Shown here: piece after piece, positions 37,601 to 48,605 of the stretch
Layout of the letters: each line of letters opens with the position of its first letter
Position numbering within the stretch: the stretch's first letter is position 1
Origin: Metridium senile
Taxonomy: Eukaryota > Cnidaria > Anthozoa > Actiniaria > Metridiidae
Length of the DNA: 64,000 nucleotides
Assembly: GCA_949775045.1 (NCBI GenBank)
Contig: OX459102.1
Span: forward strand, 7,038,073 to 7,102,072
Reading direction: 5' to 3'
Notes under the pieces: model-generated
Seen by the model: the letters and a program-made list of their open reading frames with translations, nothing else
What the model was told of the DNA's origin: nothing
The model's database searches: none
Position numbers and translations under genes: made by a program

Positions 37601-40600
37601 TTAATTTTGGTCTACCTAGAGGTCGTCTGTAAATAATACAATAATATAAAATATGAAATATTTACAAATTACAGTGATAAATATATTATACAATATTTAT
37701 AATTACAAGAGAAAAAACACATTGATATAAAGAATCTAAATATTATTAATACTCATTGTAATTGATGCAGAGATCATAGTGTTTAATTCTCTTTTTAAAC
37801 AAAATGAGGGAGTGCTCCTCTTTTAAGGAGTCTGGTAAGGAGTTCCATAATTTTGCACCAGTGTACGCAAAACTTGTTTTATAGACATCAGGCTAACCTT
37901 GGGAAGTTGGAAGTTCTTTGCAGAACAACGTAAATAGTATGAGTCCGAACCGATGTGACTGTGAAACATTTCTCTCTTATAAGGTGGGGCTAGACCATTA
38001 ACTATTTTGAACGTCATTACAGCTTTCTGCTGTAATCTACTTTCGGCCAATGGTGTCCAACCAAGTTCTTTGAAATTTGATAATGATGATGATGATATTG
38101 CTGATTATGACGATGATGGTGGTATTGGTGATAATGATGATATGGTAATGGTGATGATGATATTGGTGATAATGATGATGATAATGGTGGTGATGATAAT
38201 GGTAATGGTGATGATGATATGTTAATGGTTATAATTATGGTAATGGCGATAACGAAGTAAGTAAGCCCTGTCTACCTTAACAGCCAATTGATCTCTTCCT
38301 TCATATGACTTCCCAATCTCTACCAACTGTGCTTTGCTTGACCGTTTTACAATTCCACGTATTTTATCTTCAATCTAAATCAAATACAGGAGAAAGTGTC
38401 AAAGCCATTACAATCGCAAGAAGCATTAGGCATGCAAATGGACTACAAAATGACAGGATTTGTTTTAAAAAAAATGGCCAAGTGTGTATTGAATACTTGG
38501 TTCCCTAGAAGAGTCCACCAGTTTTGGCCGTACCGTATGCACTCGATTAAGCGCCGCGGCGCTTATTAAATGTTTCTCAATCTCACTGTTGCATTCTTGA
38601 TCAGAACTAGGAATATTGGGAAGATATATATATAATCACTTTGAATTGAAGAATATAGCTTTTGATTAAAATGTATTTCTAATTTTTGACCGCTGTGTTC
38701 CCTGCCTGCGATTACACATTTTATCTCGCTCCAGTTTACTCAGGAGGCAACTGAATGGTGTTAATTGCACGGACACATTTTGTCTGATTAATTCAACATA
38801 TATGCCCCTCGAGTAAACTGGAACGAGAGAAAATTTGCATTAGCAAAGTAGTGTATTGACGGGCCATTTTATCTATCTAAGTCTAAACTATAAAGCAGTT
38901 GAGAATACTTCCTCCTTAAATTGATATTTAGTTACTTCCTCCTTAAATTGGTATTTAGTTAATACCTCCTTAAATTGATGATATTTAGTTACTACCTCCT
39001 TAAATTGATGATATTTAGTTACTACCTCCTTAAATTGATCATATTTAGTTACTACCTCCTTAAATTGATGATATTTAGTTACCACCTCCTTAAATTGAAT
39101 TGATGATATTTAGTTACTACCTCCTTGAATTGATGATATTTATTTTCTACCTCCTTAAATTGATGATATTTAGTTACTACCTCTTTGATTTGATGATATT
39201 TAGCTACTACCTCCTTAAATTGATGATATTTAGTTACTACCTTCTCAAATTGATGATATTTATTTTCTACCTCCTTAAATTGATGATATTTAGTTACTAC
39301 CTCTTTGATTTGATGATATTTAGCTACTACCTCCTTAAATTGATGATATTTAGTTACTACCTCTTTGATTTGATGATATTTAGCTACTACCTCCTTAAAT
39401 TGATGATATTTAGTTACTACCTTCTTAAATTGATGATATTTAGTTACTACCTCCTTAAATTGATGATATTTAGCTACCACCTCCTTAAAATTGATGATAT
39501 TTAGTTACTAACTCCTTAAATTGATAATATTTAGTTACTACCTCCTTACATTATGATATTTAGTTACTACCTCCTTACATTGATGATATTTAGTTACTAA
39601 CTCCTTAAATTGATGATATTTAGGTACTACCTCCTTAAATTGATGATATTTAGTTACTACCTCCTTAAATTGATCATATTTAGTTACTACCTCCTTAAAT
39701 TGATGATATTTAGTTACCACCTCCTTAAATTGAATTGATGATATTTAGTTACTACCTCCTTAAATTCATGATATTTATTTTCTACCTCCTTAAATTGATG
39801 ATATTTAGTTACTACCTCTTTGATTTGATGATATTTAGCTACTACCTCCTTAAATTGATGATATTTAGTTACTACCTCTTTGATTTGATGATATTTAGCT
39901 ACTACCTCCTTAAATTGATGATATTTAGTTACTACCTTCTTAAATTGATGATATTTAGTTACTACCTCCTTAAATTGATGATATTTAGCTACTACCTCCT
40001 TAAATTGATGATATTTAGTTACTACCTCCTTACATTGGTGATATTTAGTTACTACCTCCTTACATTGATGATATTTAGTTACTAACTCCTTAAATCGATG
40101 ATATTTAGGTACTACCTCCTTAAATTGATGATATTTAGTTACTACCTCCTTGAATTGATGATATTTATTTTCTACCTCCTTAAATTGATGATATTTAGTT
40201 ACTACCTCTTTGATTTGATGATATTTAGCTACTACCTCCTTAAATTGATGATATTTAGTTACTACCTTCTCAAATTGATGATATTTATTTTCTACCTCCT
40301 TAAATTGATGATATTTAGTTACTACCTCTTTGATTTGATGATATTTAGCTACTACCTCCTTAAATTGATGATATTTAGTTACTACCTCTTTGATTTGATG
40401 ATATTTAGCTACTACCTCCTTAAATTGATGATATTTAGTTACTACCTTCTTAAATTGATGATATTTAGTTACTACCTCCTTAAATTGATGATATTTAGCT
40501 ACCACCTCCTTAAAATTGATGATATTTAGTTACTAACTCCTTAAATTGATAATATTTAGTTACTACCTCCTTACATTATGATATTTAGTTACTACCTCCT

Positions 40601-43600
40601 TACATTGATGATATTTAGTTACTAACTCCTTAAATTGATGATATTTAGGTACTACCTCCTTAAATTGATGATATTTAGTTACTACCTCCTTAAATTGATC
40701 ATATTTAGTTACTACCTCCTTAAATTGATGATATTTAGTTACCACCTCCTTAAATTGAATTGATGATATTTAGTTACTACCTCCTTAAATTCATGATATT
40801 TATTTTCTACCTCCTTAAATTGATGATATTTAGTTACTACCTCTTTGATTTGATGATATTTAGCTACTACCTCCTTAAATTGATGATATTTAGTTACTAC
40901 CTCTTTGATTTGATGATATTTAGCTACTACCTCCTTAAATTGATGATATTTAGTTACTACCTTCTTAAATTGATGATATTTAGTTACTACCTCCTTAAAT
41001 TGATGATATTTAGCTACTACCTCCTTAAATTGATGATATTTAGTTACTACCTCCTTACATTGGTGATATTTAGTTACTACCTCCTTACATTGATGATATT
41101 TAGTTACTAACTCCTTAAATCGATGATATTTAGGTACTACCTCCTTAAATTGATGATATTTAGTTACTACCTCCTTGAATTGATGATATTTATTTTCTAC
41201 CTCCTTAAATTGATGATATTTAGTTACTACCTCTTTGATTTGATGATATTTAGCTACTACCTCCTTAAATTGATGATATTTAGTTACTACCTTCTCAAAT
41301 TGATGATATTTATTTTCTACCTCCTTAAATTGATGATATTTAGTTACTACCTCTTTGATTTGATGATATTTAGCTACTACCTCCTTAAATTGATGATATT
41401 TAGTTACTACCTCTTTGATTTGATGATATTTAGCTACTACCTCCTTAAATTGATGATATTTAGTTACTACCTTCTTAAATTGATGATATTTAGTTACTAC
41501 CTCCTTAAATTGATGATATTTAGCTACCACCTCCTTAAAATTGATGATATTTAGTTACTAACTCCTTAAATTGATAATATTTAGTTACTACCTCCTTACA
41601 TTATGATATTTAGTTACTACCTCCTTACATTGATGATATTTAGTTACTAACTCCTTAAATTGATGATATTTAGGTACTACCTCCTTAAATTGATGATATT
41701 TAGTTACTACCTCCTTAAATTGATCATATTTAGTTACTACCTCCTTAAATTGATGATATTTAGTTACCACCTCCTTAAATTGAATTGATGATATTTAGTT
41801 ACTACCTCCTTAAATTCATGATATTTATTTTCTACCTCCTTAAATTGATGATATTTAGTTACTACCTCTTTGATTTGATGATATTTAGCTACTACCTCCT
41901 TAAATTGATGATATTTAGTTACTACCTCTTTGATTTGATGATATTTAGCTACTACCTCCTTAAATTGATGATATTTAGTTACTACCTTCTTAAATTGATG
42001 ATATTTAGTTACTACCTCCTTAAATTGATGATATTTAGCTACTACCTCCTTAAATTGATGATATTTAGTTACTACCTCCTTACATTGGTGATATTTAGTT
42101 ACTACCTCCTTACATTGATGATATTTAGTTACTAACTCCTTAAATCGATGATATTTAGGTACTACCTCCTTAAATTGATGATATTTAGGTACTACCTCCT
42201 TAAATTGATGATATTTAGTTACTACCTCCTTAAATTGATGATATTTAGTTACTACCTCCTTGAATTGATGATATTTAGTTACTACCTCCTTACATTGGTG
42301 ATATTTAGTTACTACCTCCTTACATTGATGATATTTAGTTATTAACTCCTTAAATCGATGATATTTAGGTACTACCTCCTTAAATTGATGATATTTAGTT
42401 ACTACCTCCGTAAATTGATGATATTTAGTTACTACCTCCTTAAATTGATGATATTTAGTTACTACCTCCTTAAATTGATGATATTTAGTTACTACCTCCT
42501 TAAATTGATGATATTTAGTTACTACCTCCTTAAATTGATGATATTTAGTTACTACCTCCTTAAATTGATGATATTTAGTTACTACCTCCTTAAATTGATG
42601 ATATTTAGTTACTACCTTCTTACATTGATGATATTCGTTACTACCTCCTTAAATTGACGATATTTAGTTAATTCCTCCTTAAATTGATGATATTTAGTTA
42701 CTATCTCCTTAAATTGATGATATTTAGTTACTACCTCCTTAAATTGATCATATTTAGTTACTATCTCCTTAAATTGATGATATTTAGTTACTACCTCCTT
42801 AAATTGATGATATTTAGTTACTACCTCCTTAAATTGATGATATTTAGTTACTACCTCCTTAAATTGATGATATTTAGCTAACACCTCCTTATAGAGTACA
42901 AAAACTAAAAGTGTGCAATACTTTGTACTATTTACCACTAAATAGTGTTGATTAAACAATAGAGAACAATAGAATTAGCATAATTTAGCAGTATTTAGTG
43001 GTAATTATGTTGCACACTTTTAGTGTTTGTACTCTATTGATGATATTTAGTTACTACCTCCTTAAATTGATGATATTTAGTAAACCATGTTTCACCAGTT
43101 GCGTCTGCAAAGTGTGGGTGATCATGCTGTTGGTCCATCAATGTTTGTAGATCTTGTGCAAGAACTTCATACTTCATTTTGGTGGTGTTAAGGAAGCTTG
43201 TAAAGTTGGTGTTGTCGAGTGCCTGGACATGAATGTCAACTGCCTTGCCAACTCGACCAGGTAGTTGCCAGAAGTCGTACTAAAGAATACAAAAGGTTTA
43301 CTATATTACTGTACACATAGAGCGAAAACACTTTATCCATAAAGTAAAAATAAATTGTGACTGTGTAATAGATCCTATTTATTGACTATTAGTCACTATA
43401 AAGGACTAGTAAAGTTGTAATGAGGTATTGTTTCCCTCTGTATTTGATGTGATAGTGACTAAATAGTCACTAAATAGAAACTATTAGTTAGTAACTATTT
43501 TGTTTTTATTTCATGGTTTTAGTGTTTTCGCTCTACTGTAATCTTGGCAAAAACTATAGTGAGACACTTTTACTGTTTTCTCTATTTTGACCTCAACTTT

Positions 43601-44801
43601 ACCTATACATTTTCGCTATAAACCTCCCCTCCCACTCCATGCAATGTTGGTTTTCAGGTTAACATGATTCCTTGATGACTACCAGGCAGCCATTGTGTAG
43701 TGGGGGAGGGGGGAGTGGTTTTGATAACAAATTGAAGCCCAAAAAGCATGCGCATTATGGTAAAGACCAGTGTCCCTTTTTTAAAGCAGTTGTCTTACTT
43801 AGTTTTTGCCAAGATTGTGGATTCATTCGACTGAGCCAGTTATGGCAGATTATCATCCCATTACAATAGCACCATTAAGTAAAGAAAAGCTTAAAATTGA
43901 TGACTCATCGGAAGCTGTGCTTAGCAATCCAGTAAAACACTAGGATATGTTGTATGCGTAACCACAATTCCTTTCGGTCGTGCAATCGCCGTTCACTGTA
44001 CTGTTCACTGTTTACTCCGTTCACCGTTTACTCCGTTTAACCCTTTTTGAAATATGTATATCACATTTCACATCATCCTCAAGAATTTTGCGCGTTTATA
44101 GAAATAAGAAATGAACAATTTTTCCTCAAAAAGGCTGGTTATTTTATTTTTTGAAATAATCACTTTTGTATTTATACTAAAACAATTATCCACCTCAGGC
44201 TCAGTGAATATCGGTGAATAATAACCTCGACACCGTTCCGGTTATTATTCACCGATATTCACTTCGCCGAATAATATAGCGCATTTTACATCGTCCAAAT
44301 GCTCGTTAGAAATAAGTATACGGATACGGATACAGGCCCACGCAGCACGCATGAGAGGTTAGAGCACTAAGATTTCGCATGGCTATGGCGCGAACGCAGT
44401 CACGGCACGGCAAGGCAATGGAAATTCTAAAAACATCAAGGTCGCGGCAAGGCACGCACACGGCACTGAACGATTCACATTCATACGAAATCTGCTCTTG
44501 TATGCAAATGCAATGTAATGCGCCTTATTAAAGGTTTTTCTCAGTCTTACCCTTAGAGGATCGTTCTCTTGTATGTTGATAAGCAGTTTAACTTGAAGTT
44601 CAGTTGCCGGCACTATACGGTATACCTTATCTCTGTGTGAAAACAATGAATTGTTGTTTGAAGAAAATATACTAGGAAGTAATGAAGAGCAAGAACGAGA
44701 ACAACAACGTCAACGCCAACAAGAAAGAGAACCAGAACAACAACAACAACAACAATGCCAACAAGAAAGAGAACCAAAAGAGCAATAACAACAACAACAA
44801 C

Positions 44802-44849
<48 letters not shown>

Positions 44850-46477
44850 AGATAAGAATGAGAACATGAACAAGAAAAAAGCAGCTTAAATAGAAGAAAC
44901 AATTAACTATATAGATTTTTAAAGGCGCACACTACAGTCAGGAGGGGTAATTACTATATAATGTAATATGATTATTGAAATAAACCTTGTCGTGTTCAAA
45001 ACATTTTAACGTAAATCATAGATGGTTGATTATAGATCGTAGATCATAGAAGCGAAGACCGAAGTGGTGGATGGGATTTTTATCAAACAATACACTTTCA
45101 ATACCACTTCAACAGTCTCGGTCTCCATGTTGAATGCACCAGCATGGTACTTTGAAGGACAAGTCTCATACATACTATTCATTTCCATTCACTACTTACT
45201 TCTATGCTTCTATAATATAATCTACGATGTATGATCTACGTTTCGAACACAACAAAACAAATTCAATTAGGTGTATATAGCGAATTTCACATCCATTCGT
45301 TTCAATGCACTTTACAGTTAACTATATGTATACGGACCGCTATTTAAGGTGTACACTGCAGCCACGCGGCTTACAATCATGAGGGGTTAGTGCGTAATGT
45401 AATGTGTGCTTATATATAGCCCATTTCACATCGCCTCGCTGCGCTTTGAAATTAGCTATATGTACAAACCGACAAGGTGCACACTGCAGTCACGCGGCTT
45501 ACAATCATGAGGGCTTAGTAAGTAATGTAATGTGTGCTTATATATAGCCCATTTCACATCGCCTTGCTGCGCTTTGAAATTAGCTATATATACAAACCGA
45601 CAAGGTGCACACTGCAGTCACGCGTCTTACAATCATGAGGGCTTAGTAAGTAATGTAATGTGTGCTTATATATAGCCCATTTCACATCGCCTTGCTGCGC
45701 TTTGAAATTAGCTATATATACAAACCGACAAGGTGCACACTGCAGTCACGCGTCTTACAATCATGAGGGGTTAGTAAGTAATGTAATGTGTGCTTATATA
45801 GCGCATTTCACATCCTCTCAATGCGCTTTGCAATCAACTGTGTGTACAGACCGCTATCTTATTATAAGGCGTACACTGCGGCGAACGGCTTACAATCATG
45901 AGTGGTTAGTACAAGGGAGCACGGCAGACTGTTGTTTGTGGTTTGGATATATATTCGTTCTTTTGAAGGTTTTAAATTACAACCATCTTTTCAAAGTCTT
46001 AAATTACATAAACGGCTTATTTCGTCAATCGACTGACCAGTAAAAATGCGGGCACAAATATCTACCAATTTAGCTGTTGATGTAATTTAAAACGTTGAAA
46101 AGATCGTTGTAATTTAAAACCTTCAAAAGATCGAATATATCCAAACCACAAACAACAGTCTGCCGTGCTCCCTTGGTTAGTATGTAATGTAATGTGTGCT
46201 TATATAGCGCATTTCGCATGTCTCTGCAATCAACTATATATACGGACAGCTACTAAGGTGCACACTGCAGCACACACAAATACATCGTTAATTAAAACAT
46301 AATATCGATTGAAAAAAAAGTATATGAAATAATAAAATAAATTAGAATTAATTTTGCGATTTTGTTTAGTAGTTGATGACTTCTCTGATCTTACCCGGTG
46401 TATTTTCCAGCATAACTGGCAGTGGCAAGTACCATCAATGTAAGAAAGAGGACTACCATTTTAAAGTAGCAATCCAT
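31691..46477 (-). CDS. Secreted pro-carboxypeptidase, family M14A, ten exons (paralogue 2)
   Basis: Exons in transcription order: 46477-46395, 44632-44551, 43279-43058, 38374-38276, 34888-34784, 34415-34305, 33574-33481, 32931-32726, 32188-32104 and 31893-31691. Phases fit; 429 residues from 46477, or 423 from the in-frame Met at 46459, which gives a cleaner signal peptide. The same active-site set as paralogue 1 is intact: [44 protein letters not shown]; Lys again occupies the bovine-255 position (GSTKDF). Exons of 82, 222, 105 and 85 bp are the same length in both genes, so they arose by tandem gene duplication. Intron 3 (38375-43057) begins with an array made from the exon 3 donor junction. 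Exon 6 uses a weak donor (GTTGAT). No inactivating change is seen in the predicted exons. Confidence 0.93.
32245..32345. repeat. Dispersed repeat fragment (AAGCGCCGCGGCGC)
   Basis: ACCGTATTTACTCGAATAAG then GCGCCGCGGCGC, a terminal motif also at 38522-38560. It is followed by a segment inverse to 12230-12320. Confidence 0.55.
32351..32690 (-). mobile_element. tRNA-like SINE fragment between ~75-bp direct repeats
   Basis: 32351-32426 and 32616-32690 are direct repeats (TTGTTACCATG, TGGTACATTAAT). Between them the minus strand has a tRNA-like piece: TAGCTCA near 32548, GGTAGAGAATTG, then a B box GGTTCGAGACC near 32490. The A-box half has an insertion, so this is not a functional tRNA gene. Confidence 0.5.
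33041..33412. mobile_element. GCCATCTTG MITE, copy 4, interrupted by a second element
   Basis: The left arm starts AGTCCCCTTCACAGTTCC. The right arm is split at GGCTACTTT by about 147 bp (33232-33378) whose ends, TAGGCCTACTCCGCGTCATA and TTATGACCTGAAATAGGCCT, are partly inverse. It then resumes as CCATTCAAGATAGG. Confidence 0.65.
33625..34250. repeat. GATAATAACGATGAT minisatellite
   Basis: Triplet-periodic GAT/AAT/GAC/GAA repeats, with two near-identical ~87-bp blocks around 34000-34180. It fills the intron between exons 6 and 7 of carboxypeptidase 2. Frames on both strands are artefacts. Confidence 0.9.
34430..34720. repeat. Degenerate GAT-rich tract
   Basis: Broken GATGATG repeats between exons 5 and 6 of carboxypeptidase 2, with some unique sequence near 34560-34615. 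Confidence 0.65.
34930..36955. repeat. GGTAATGATGATGGTATTGG minisatellite with higher-order blocks
   Basis: An 18-21-bp unit (GGTATTGGTGGTAATGATGAT) alternates with GATAATGAGGGTAATGCTGA segments, making larger blocks of about 235 bp at 35960-36530. Intron 4 of carboxypeptidase 2. Long Met/Val or Ile/Thr-Asn frames are artefacts. Confidence 0.9.
36967..37187. mobile_element. 221-bp palindromic MITE inside a minisatellite
   Basis: GTCATTGGTAGAAATACCGC at the left, inverse at the right, arms of about 100 bp. It contains CTAGTCTTCATCAGGCGATG. The surrounding GAT array continues on the far side. Confidence 0.8.
37210..37540. repeat. GAT-rich minisatellite, continuation
   Basis: GGTATTGGTGGAAATGATGA units, then irregular GAT repeats up to the LINE fragment. 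Confidence 0.85.
37541..38085 (-). pseudogene. 3' end of a CR1/L2-like LINE, frameshifted
   Basis: On the minus strand 38080-37880 encodes [19 protein letters not shown] and a later [15 protein letters not shown]; after a frameshift, [13 protein letters not shown] and a stop at 37748-37746. This is the conserved C-terminal tail after the reverse transcriptase domain of CR1/L2-clade elements. An AT-rich 3' UTR ends in ATTACATTACATTAC at 37541-37556, the kind of short tandem tail that clade carries. The 5' side is truncated at a GAT repeat (38085-38240). The copy is non-functional. Confidence 0.8.
38086..38275. repeat. GAT/GGT-rich tract next to exon 4
   Basis: Irregular GATGATGGTAATGG repeats up to the exon 4 donor of carboxypeptidase 2. 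Confidence 0.75.
38890..43084. repeat. 30-bp tandem array copied from the exon 3 donor junction
   Basis: About 134 copies of a 30-bp unit, plus-strand phase TACTACCTCCTTAAATTGAT then GATATTTAGT. On the minus (gene) strand the unit is ACTAAATATCATCAATTTAA then GGAG and GTAGTA. The copy nearest the gene (43081-43052) is the real junction: 24 bases are the 3' end of exon 3, coding TKYHQFKE, and GTAGTA is the donor. Exon 3 of paralogue 1 ends EKYHPFEE at the same place but is followed by an ordinary GTGAGT intron, so the unit was born here. Variants code AKYHQIKE and ENKYHQFE. From about 39105 to 42150 the array forms 1025-bp higher-order repeats. Edge units near 38905-38960 are shortened. Confidence 0.95.
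42892..43036. mobile_element. TA-flanked MITE inserted in the 30-bp array
   Basis: TAGAGTACAAAAACTAAAAG at the left, inverse at the right, 145 bp including the TA flanks. It separates the two gene-proximal repeat units from the rest and puts an in-frame TAG after them. Confidence 0.8.
43320..43533. mobile_element. TA-target foldback MITE (GAGCGAAAACAC), relative of 11256-11551
   Basis: AGCGAAAACACT at the left, AGTGTTTTCGCTC at the right, TA flanks; the inner GTGACTAAATAGTCACTAAA is shared with the 11256 copy. Intron 2 of carboxypeptidase 2. Confidence 0.7.
43540..44545. other. Carboxypeptidase 2 intron 2, mostly unique
   Basis: No exon or gene seen. A short inverted repeat lies near 44195-44270 (ATATCGGTGAATAATAACC and its inverse). 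Confidence 0.5.
44690..44865. repeat. (CAA)n microsatellite
   Basis: CAACAACAA with AAGAAAGAGAACCA interruptions, in intron 1 of carboxypeptidase 2. Leu- and Cys-rich minus-strand frames are artefacts. Confidence 0.93.
45340..46270. repeat. ~125-bp tandem repeat, split by an insertion
   Basis: Five to six copies with GGTGCACACTGCAGTCACGC, TTACAATCATGAGGG and TATATAGCCCATTTCACATC; interrupted by the element at 45912-46175. The first copies near 44920 and 45270 are weaker. Confidence 0.85.
45912..46175. mobile_element. 264-bp inverted-repeat element with 7-bp target duplication
   Basis: CAAGGGAGCACGGCAGACTG at the left, inverse at the right; GTTAGTA on both sides (45905-45911 and 46176-46182). 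CAAGGG/CCCTTG ends suggest a hAT-type MITE, although 8 bp would be the usual duplication. Confidence 0.75.
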
Positions 46478-46599
46478 TGCTTTGGAAGTTTTGATAATGT
46501 ACCCTATAAGCGGCTGAATTAACGACGTCTAAAAATCCAACTGCGGAGTACTGTAAACGTGAATTTCCCTGCTTTTTTTAATTGTTCCCTTAGAAACAC

Positions 46600-47450
46600 T
46601 GGTGCTGTTCACAATAGTTAAACTGCTAGTTATCATAGATTCTTACTCCAAATGCTTCCTTAGAAACCCTGACGCAGTCCACACTAGTTTAACCGCTAGT
46701 TATCGTAGACTTTTACTCCGATTGCTTCCTTAGAAACACTGACGCAGTCAACACTAGTTTAACCGCTAGTTATCGTAGACTTTTACTCCGATTGCTTCCT
46801 TAGAAACACTGACGCAGTCAACACTAGTTTAACCGCTAGTTATCGTAGACTTTTACTCCGATTGCTTCCTTAGAAACACTGACGCAGTCCACACTAGTTT
46901 AACCGCTAGTTATCGTACTCTTTTACTTCAATAGTTTCCTTTTTTTGATTTGTCAAAATTATTTTTGCATTGACGCAGTCCACATGCACGTACTAGTTTA
47001 GCCGCTAGTTACCGATGATCGTATTCCCGTGAGAAAAACTGACACACTTGTTTAACTGCCAGTTATCAAACTGATATGTTTTTCACAATTTCCCCGTGAC
47101 AATGAGAAGAACTTCAGACGCAGTCCACACTAGCAGTTATCTTTGAGTTTCCTCCGATTTTTCGCAACAAACACTGAAGCAGTCCGCACTAGTTTAACTT
47201 CCAGTTCTCGAAAAGTTTCTTTCGTTTTTTTTCCCAACAAACACTGAAGCAGTCCGCACTAGTTTAACTTCCAGTTATCGCAGAGTTTCTTCCGTTTTTT
47301 TCGCAACAAACACTGAAGCAGTCCGCACTAGTTTAACTTCCAGTTCTCGAAAAGTTTCTTTCGTTTTTTTCCCAACAAACACTGAAGCAGTCCGCCCTAG
47401 TTTAACTTCCAGTTATCGCAGACTTTTTGTTCCGATTTTTCCGCAAAAAA
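46600..47450. repeat. 70-bp tandem arrays upstream of carboxypeptidase 2
   Basis: 46610-46930: 4-5 copies at exactly 70-bp spacing with GACGCAGTCCACACTAGTTT and AACCGCTAGTTATCG. 47160-47440: a diverged second series with GAAGCAGTCCGCACTAG and AACTTCCAGTT. They begin about 130 bp upstream of the start codon, so they may include promoter sequence. Confidence 0.85.
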
Positions 47451-47867
47451 AAAGGACTAACGCAGGCCAAACTAACCTAGAAGATATTTGGAGCTATTGG
47501 AGCTAACACCAAAAGCATTAAGTAATAAACTAAACAAAACAATAGGAATAACAGCTTATTTTGTTATGAAAACATTGACCGGTGATCGTTACAATGAGCA
47601 AGTACCACAAATAAGAAAAACTACACAAGTTGAGGGCCACAAGTTTATTAGTGTTTTTACACTATTTCGTGTTATACCCCCTTAAATAAAACATTGAAAT
47701 GCGTTCGGTTTATAAGTGAAATATAGATACATGCATAGGAAAATATTATATAACCCCTGCGTTTCCATTTACGGTGTTTAAATTTACTTAAAGAGGTTAC
47801 TATCGCCCTGGGACCCCCACAGTTGCCCGATACTACATTGTTCGGCTGCGTATCCAGCGTGGTTGGT

Positions 47868-47942
47868 CCTTGTGGTGTAGTGGTTAACACGTCGGCATAG
47901 CCAGTAATAACGGTCATTTGAGCCTGCAGTAACGCAGCGATT
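47868..47942 (+). repeat. tRNA-like SINE head or tRNA pseudogene
   Basis: GTCCTTGTGGTGTAGTGGTT then AACACG resembles the 5' half of a tRNA with a good A box (TGGTGTAGTGG). The B-box region (GGTCATTTGAGCC) is poor, so it is not a working tRNA gene. Confidence 0.4.
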
Positions 47943-48003
47943 TCCACCATGAGATTATCAAAATGGCGATATGTTGTTATATAGAAATGGCCTGAAGCAA
48001 TTG

Positions 48004-48294
48004 CCCTATTTCTTTATGACGTCACGATGTGTTTTAGTGGGGGATAGAATCTTCTAGAAATCTTCTTTCCCTTTGAAAATTGAGCTTCAAATTATCTAAT
48101 TTTTATGTATGTTATGTGTCTATGTTTATACTTTCATATTTATGGCATTTTGTTGTCATTTCTTCCCTATCCGAAATCCTATATGAATCTTTCCTATCCG
48201 AGATTCCTATATGAATCTATCCCCCACTGGTGACCATGATCCTTAGCGTTAGAACAATAGAATGTTTTGATGTGACGTCATAGTGAAATAGGAC
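48004..48294. mobile_element. MITE with TGACGTCA ends, copy 2
   Basis: CCCTATTTCTTTATGACGTC at the left, GACGTCATAGTGAAATAGG at the right. The body matches 8732-9021 (TTTATGTATGTTATGTGTC). Confidence 0.82.
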
Positions 48295-48605
48295 AATTGA
48301 AGAACCACAAGTATAATCTCACTTACTTAAATTCTCGCTAAAACGGAAATCAATCTATCATGTATTTCATGTCCCGTACCTATATCTGACATTAAATTAA
48401 ATATTATTAAATAAAAAATCAAATTCAGAACAAAAAAATGTATCTTTCCTTTTTGATGATTTTATTAAGAAAAGTAGTGTCACATATATACCGCCATACA
48501 TCTTCTTACAACGAGCGCAAATCCTAATATTCTAGGAGTTATAATAATCTTTGATCGATTATCGTTAAAGGCCTAGGCAAACGGCTTCAACATTTGCTTC
48601 AACAT

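Noticed and set aside
38890..43084. CRISPR-like array of 30-bp repeats
   Set aside because: Units are directly adjacent without spacers, the genome is eukaryotic, and the unit derives from an exon junction.
44383..44646. 87-codon minus-strand frame
   Set aside because: It contains carboxypeptidase 2 exon 2 (44632-44551) and then reads into intron; not a separate gene.
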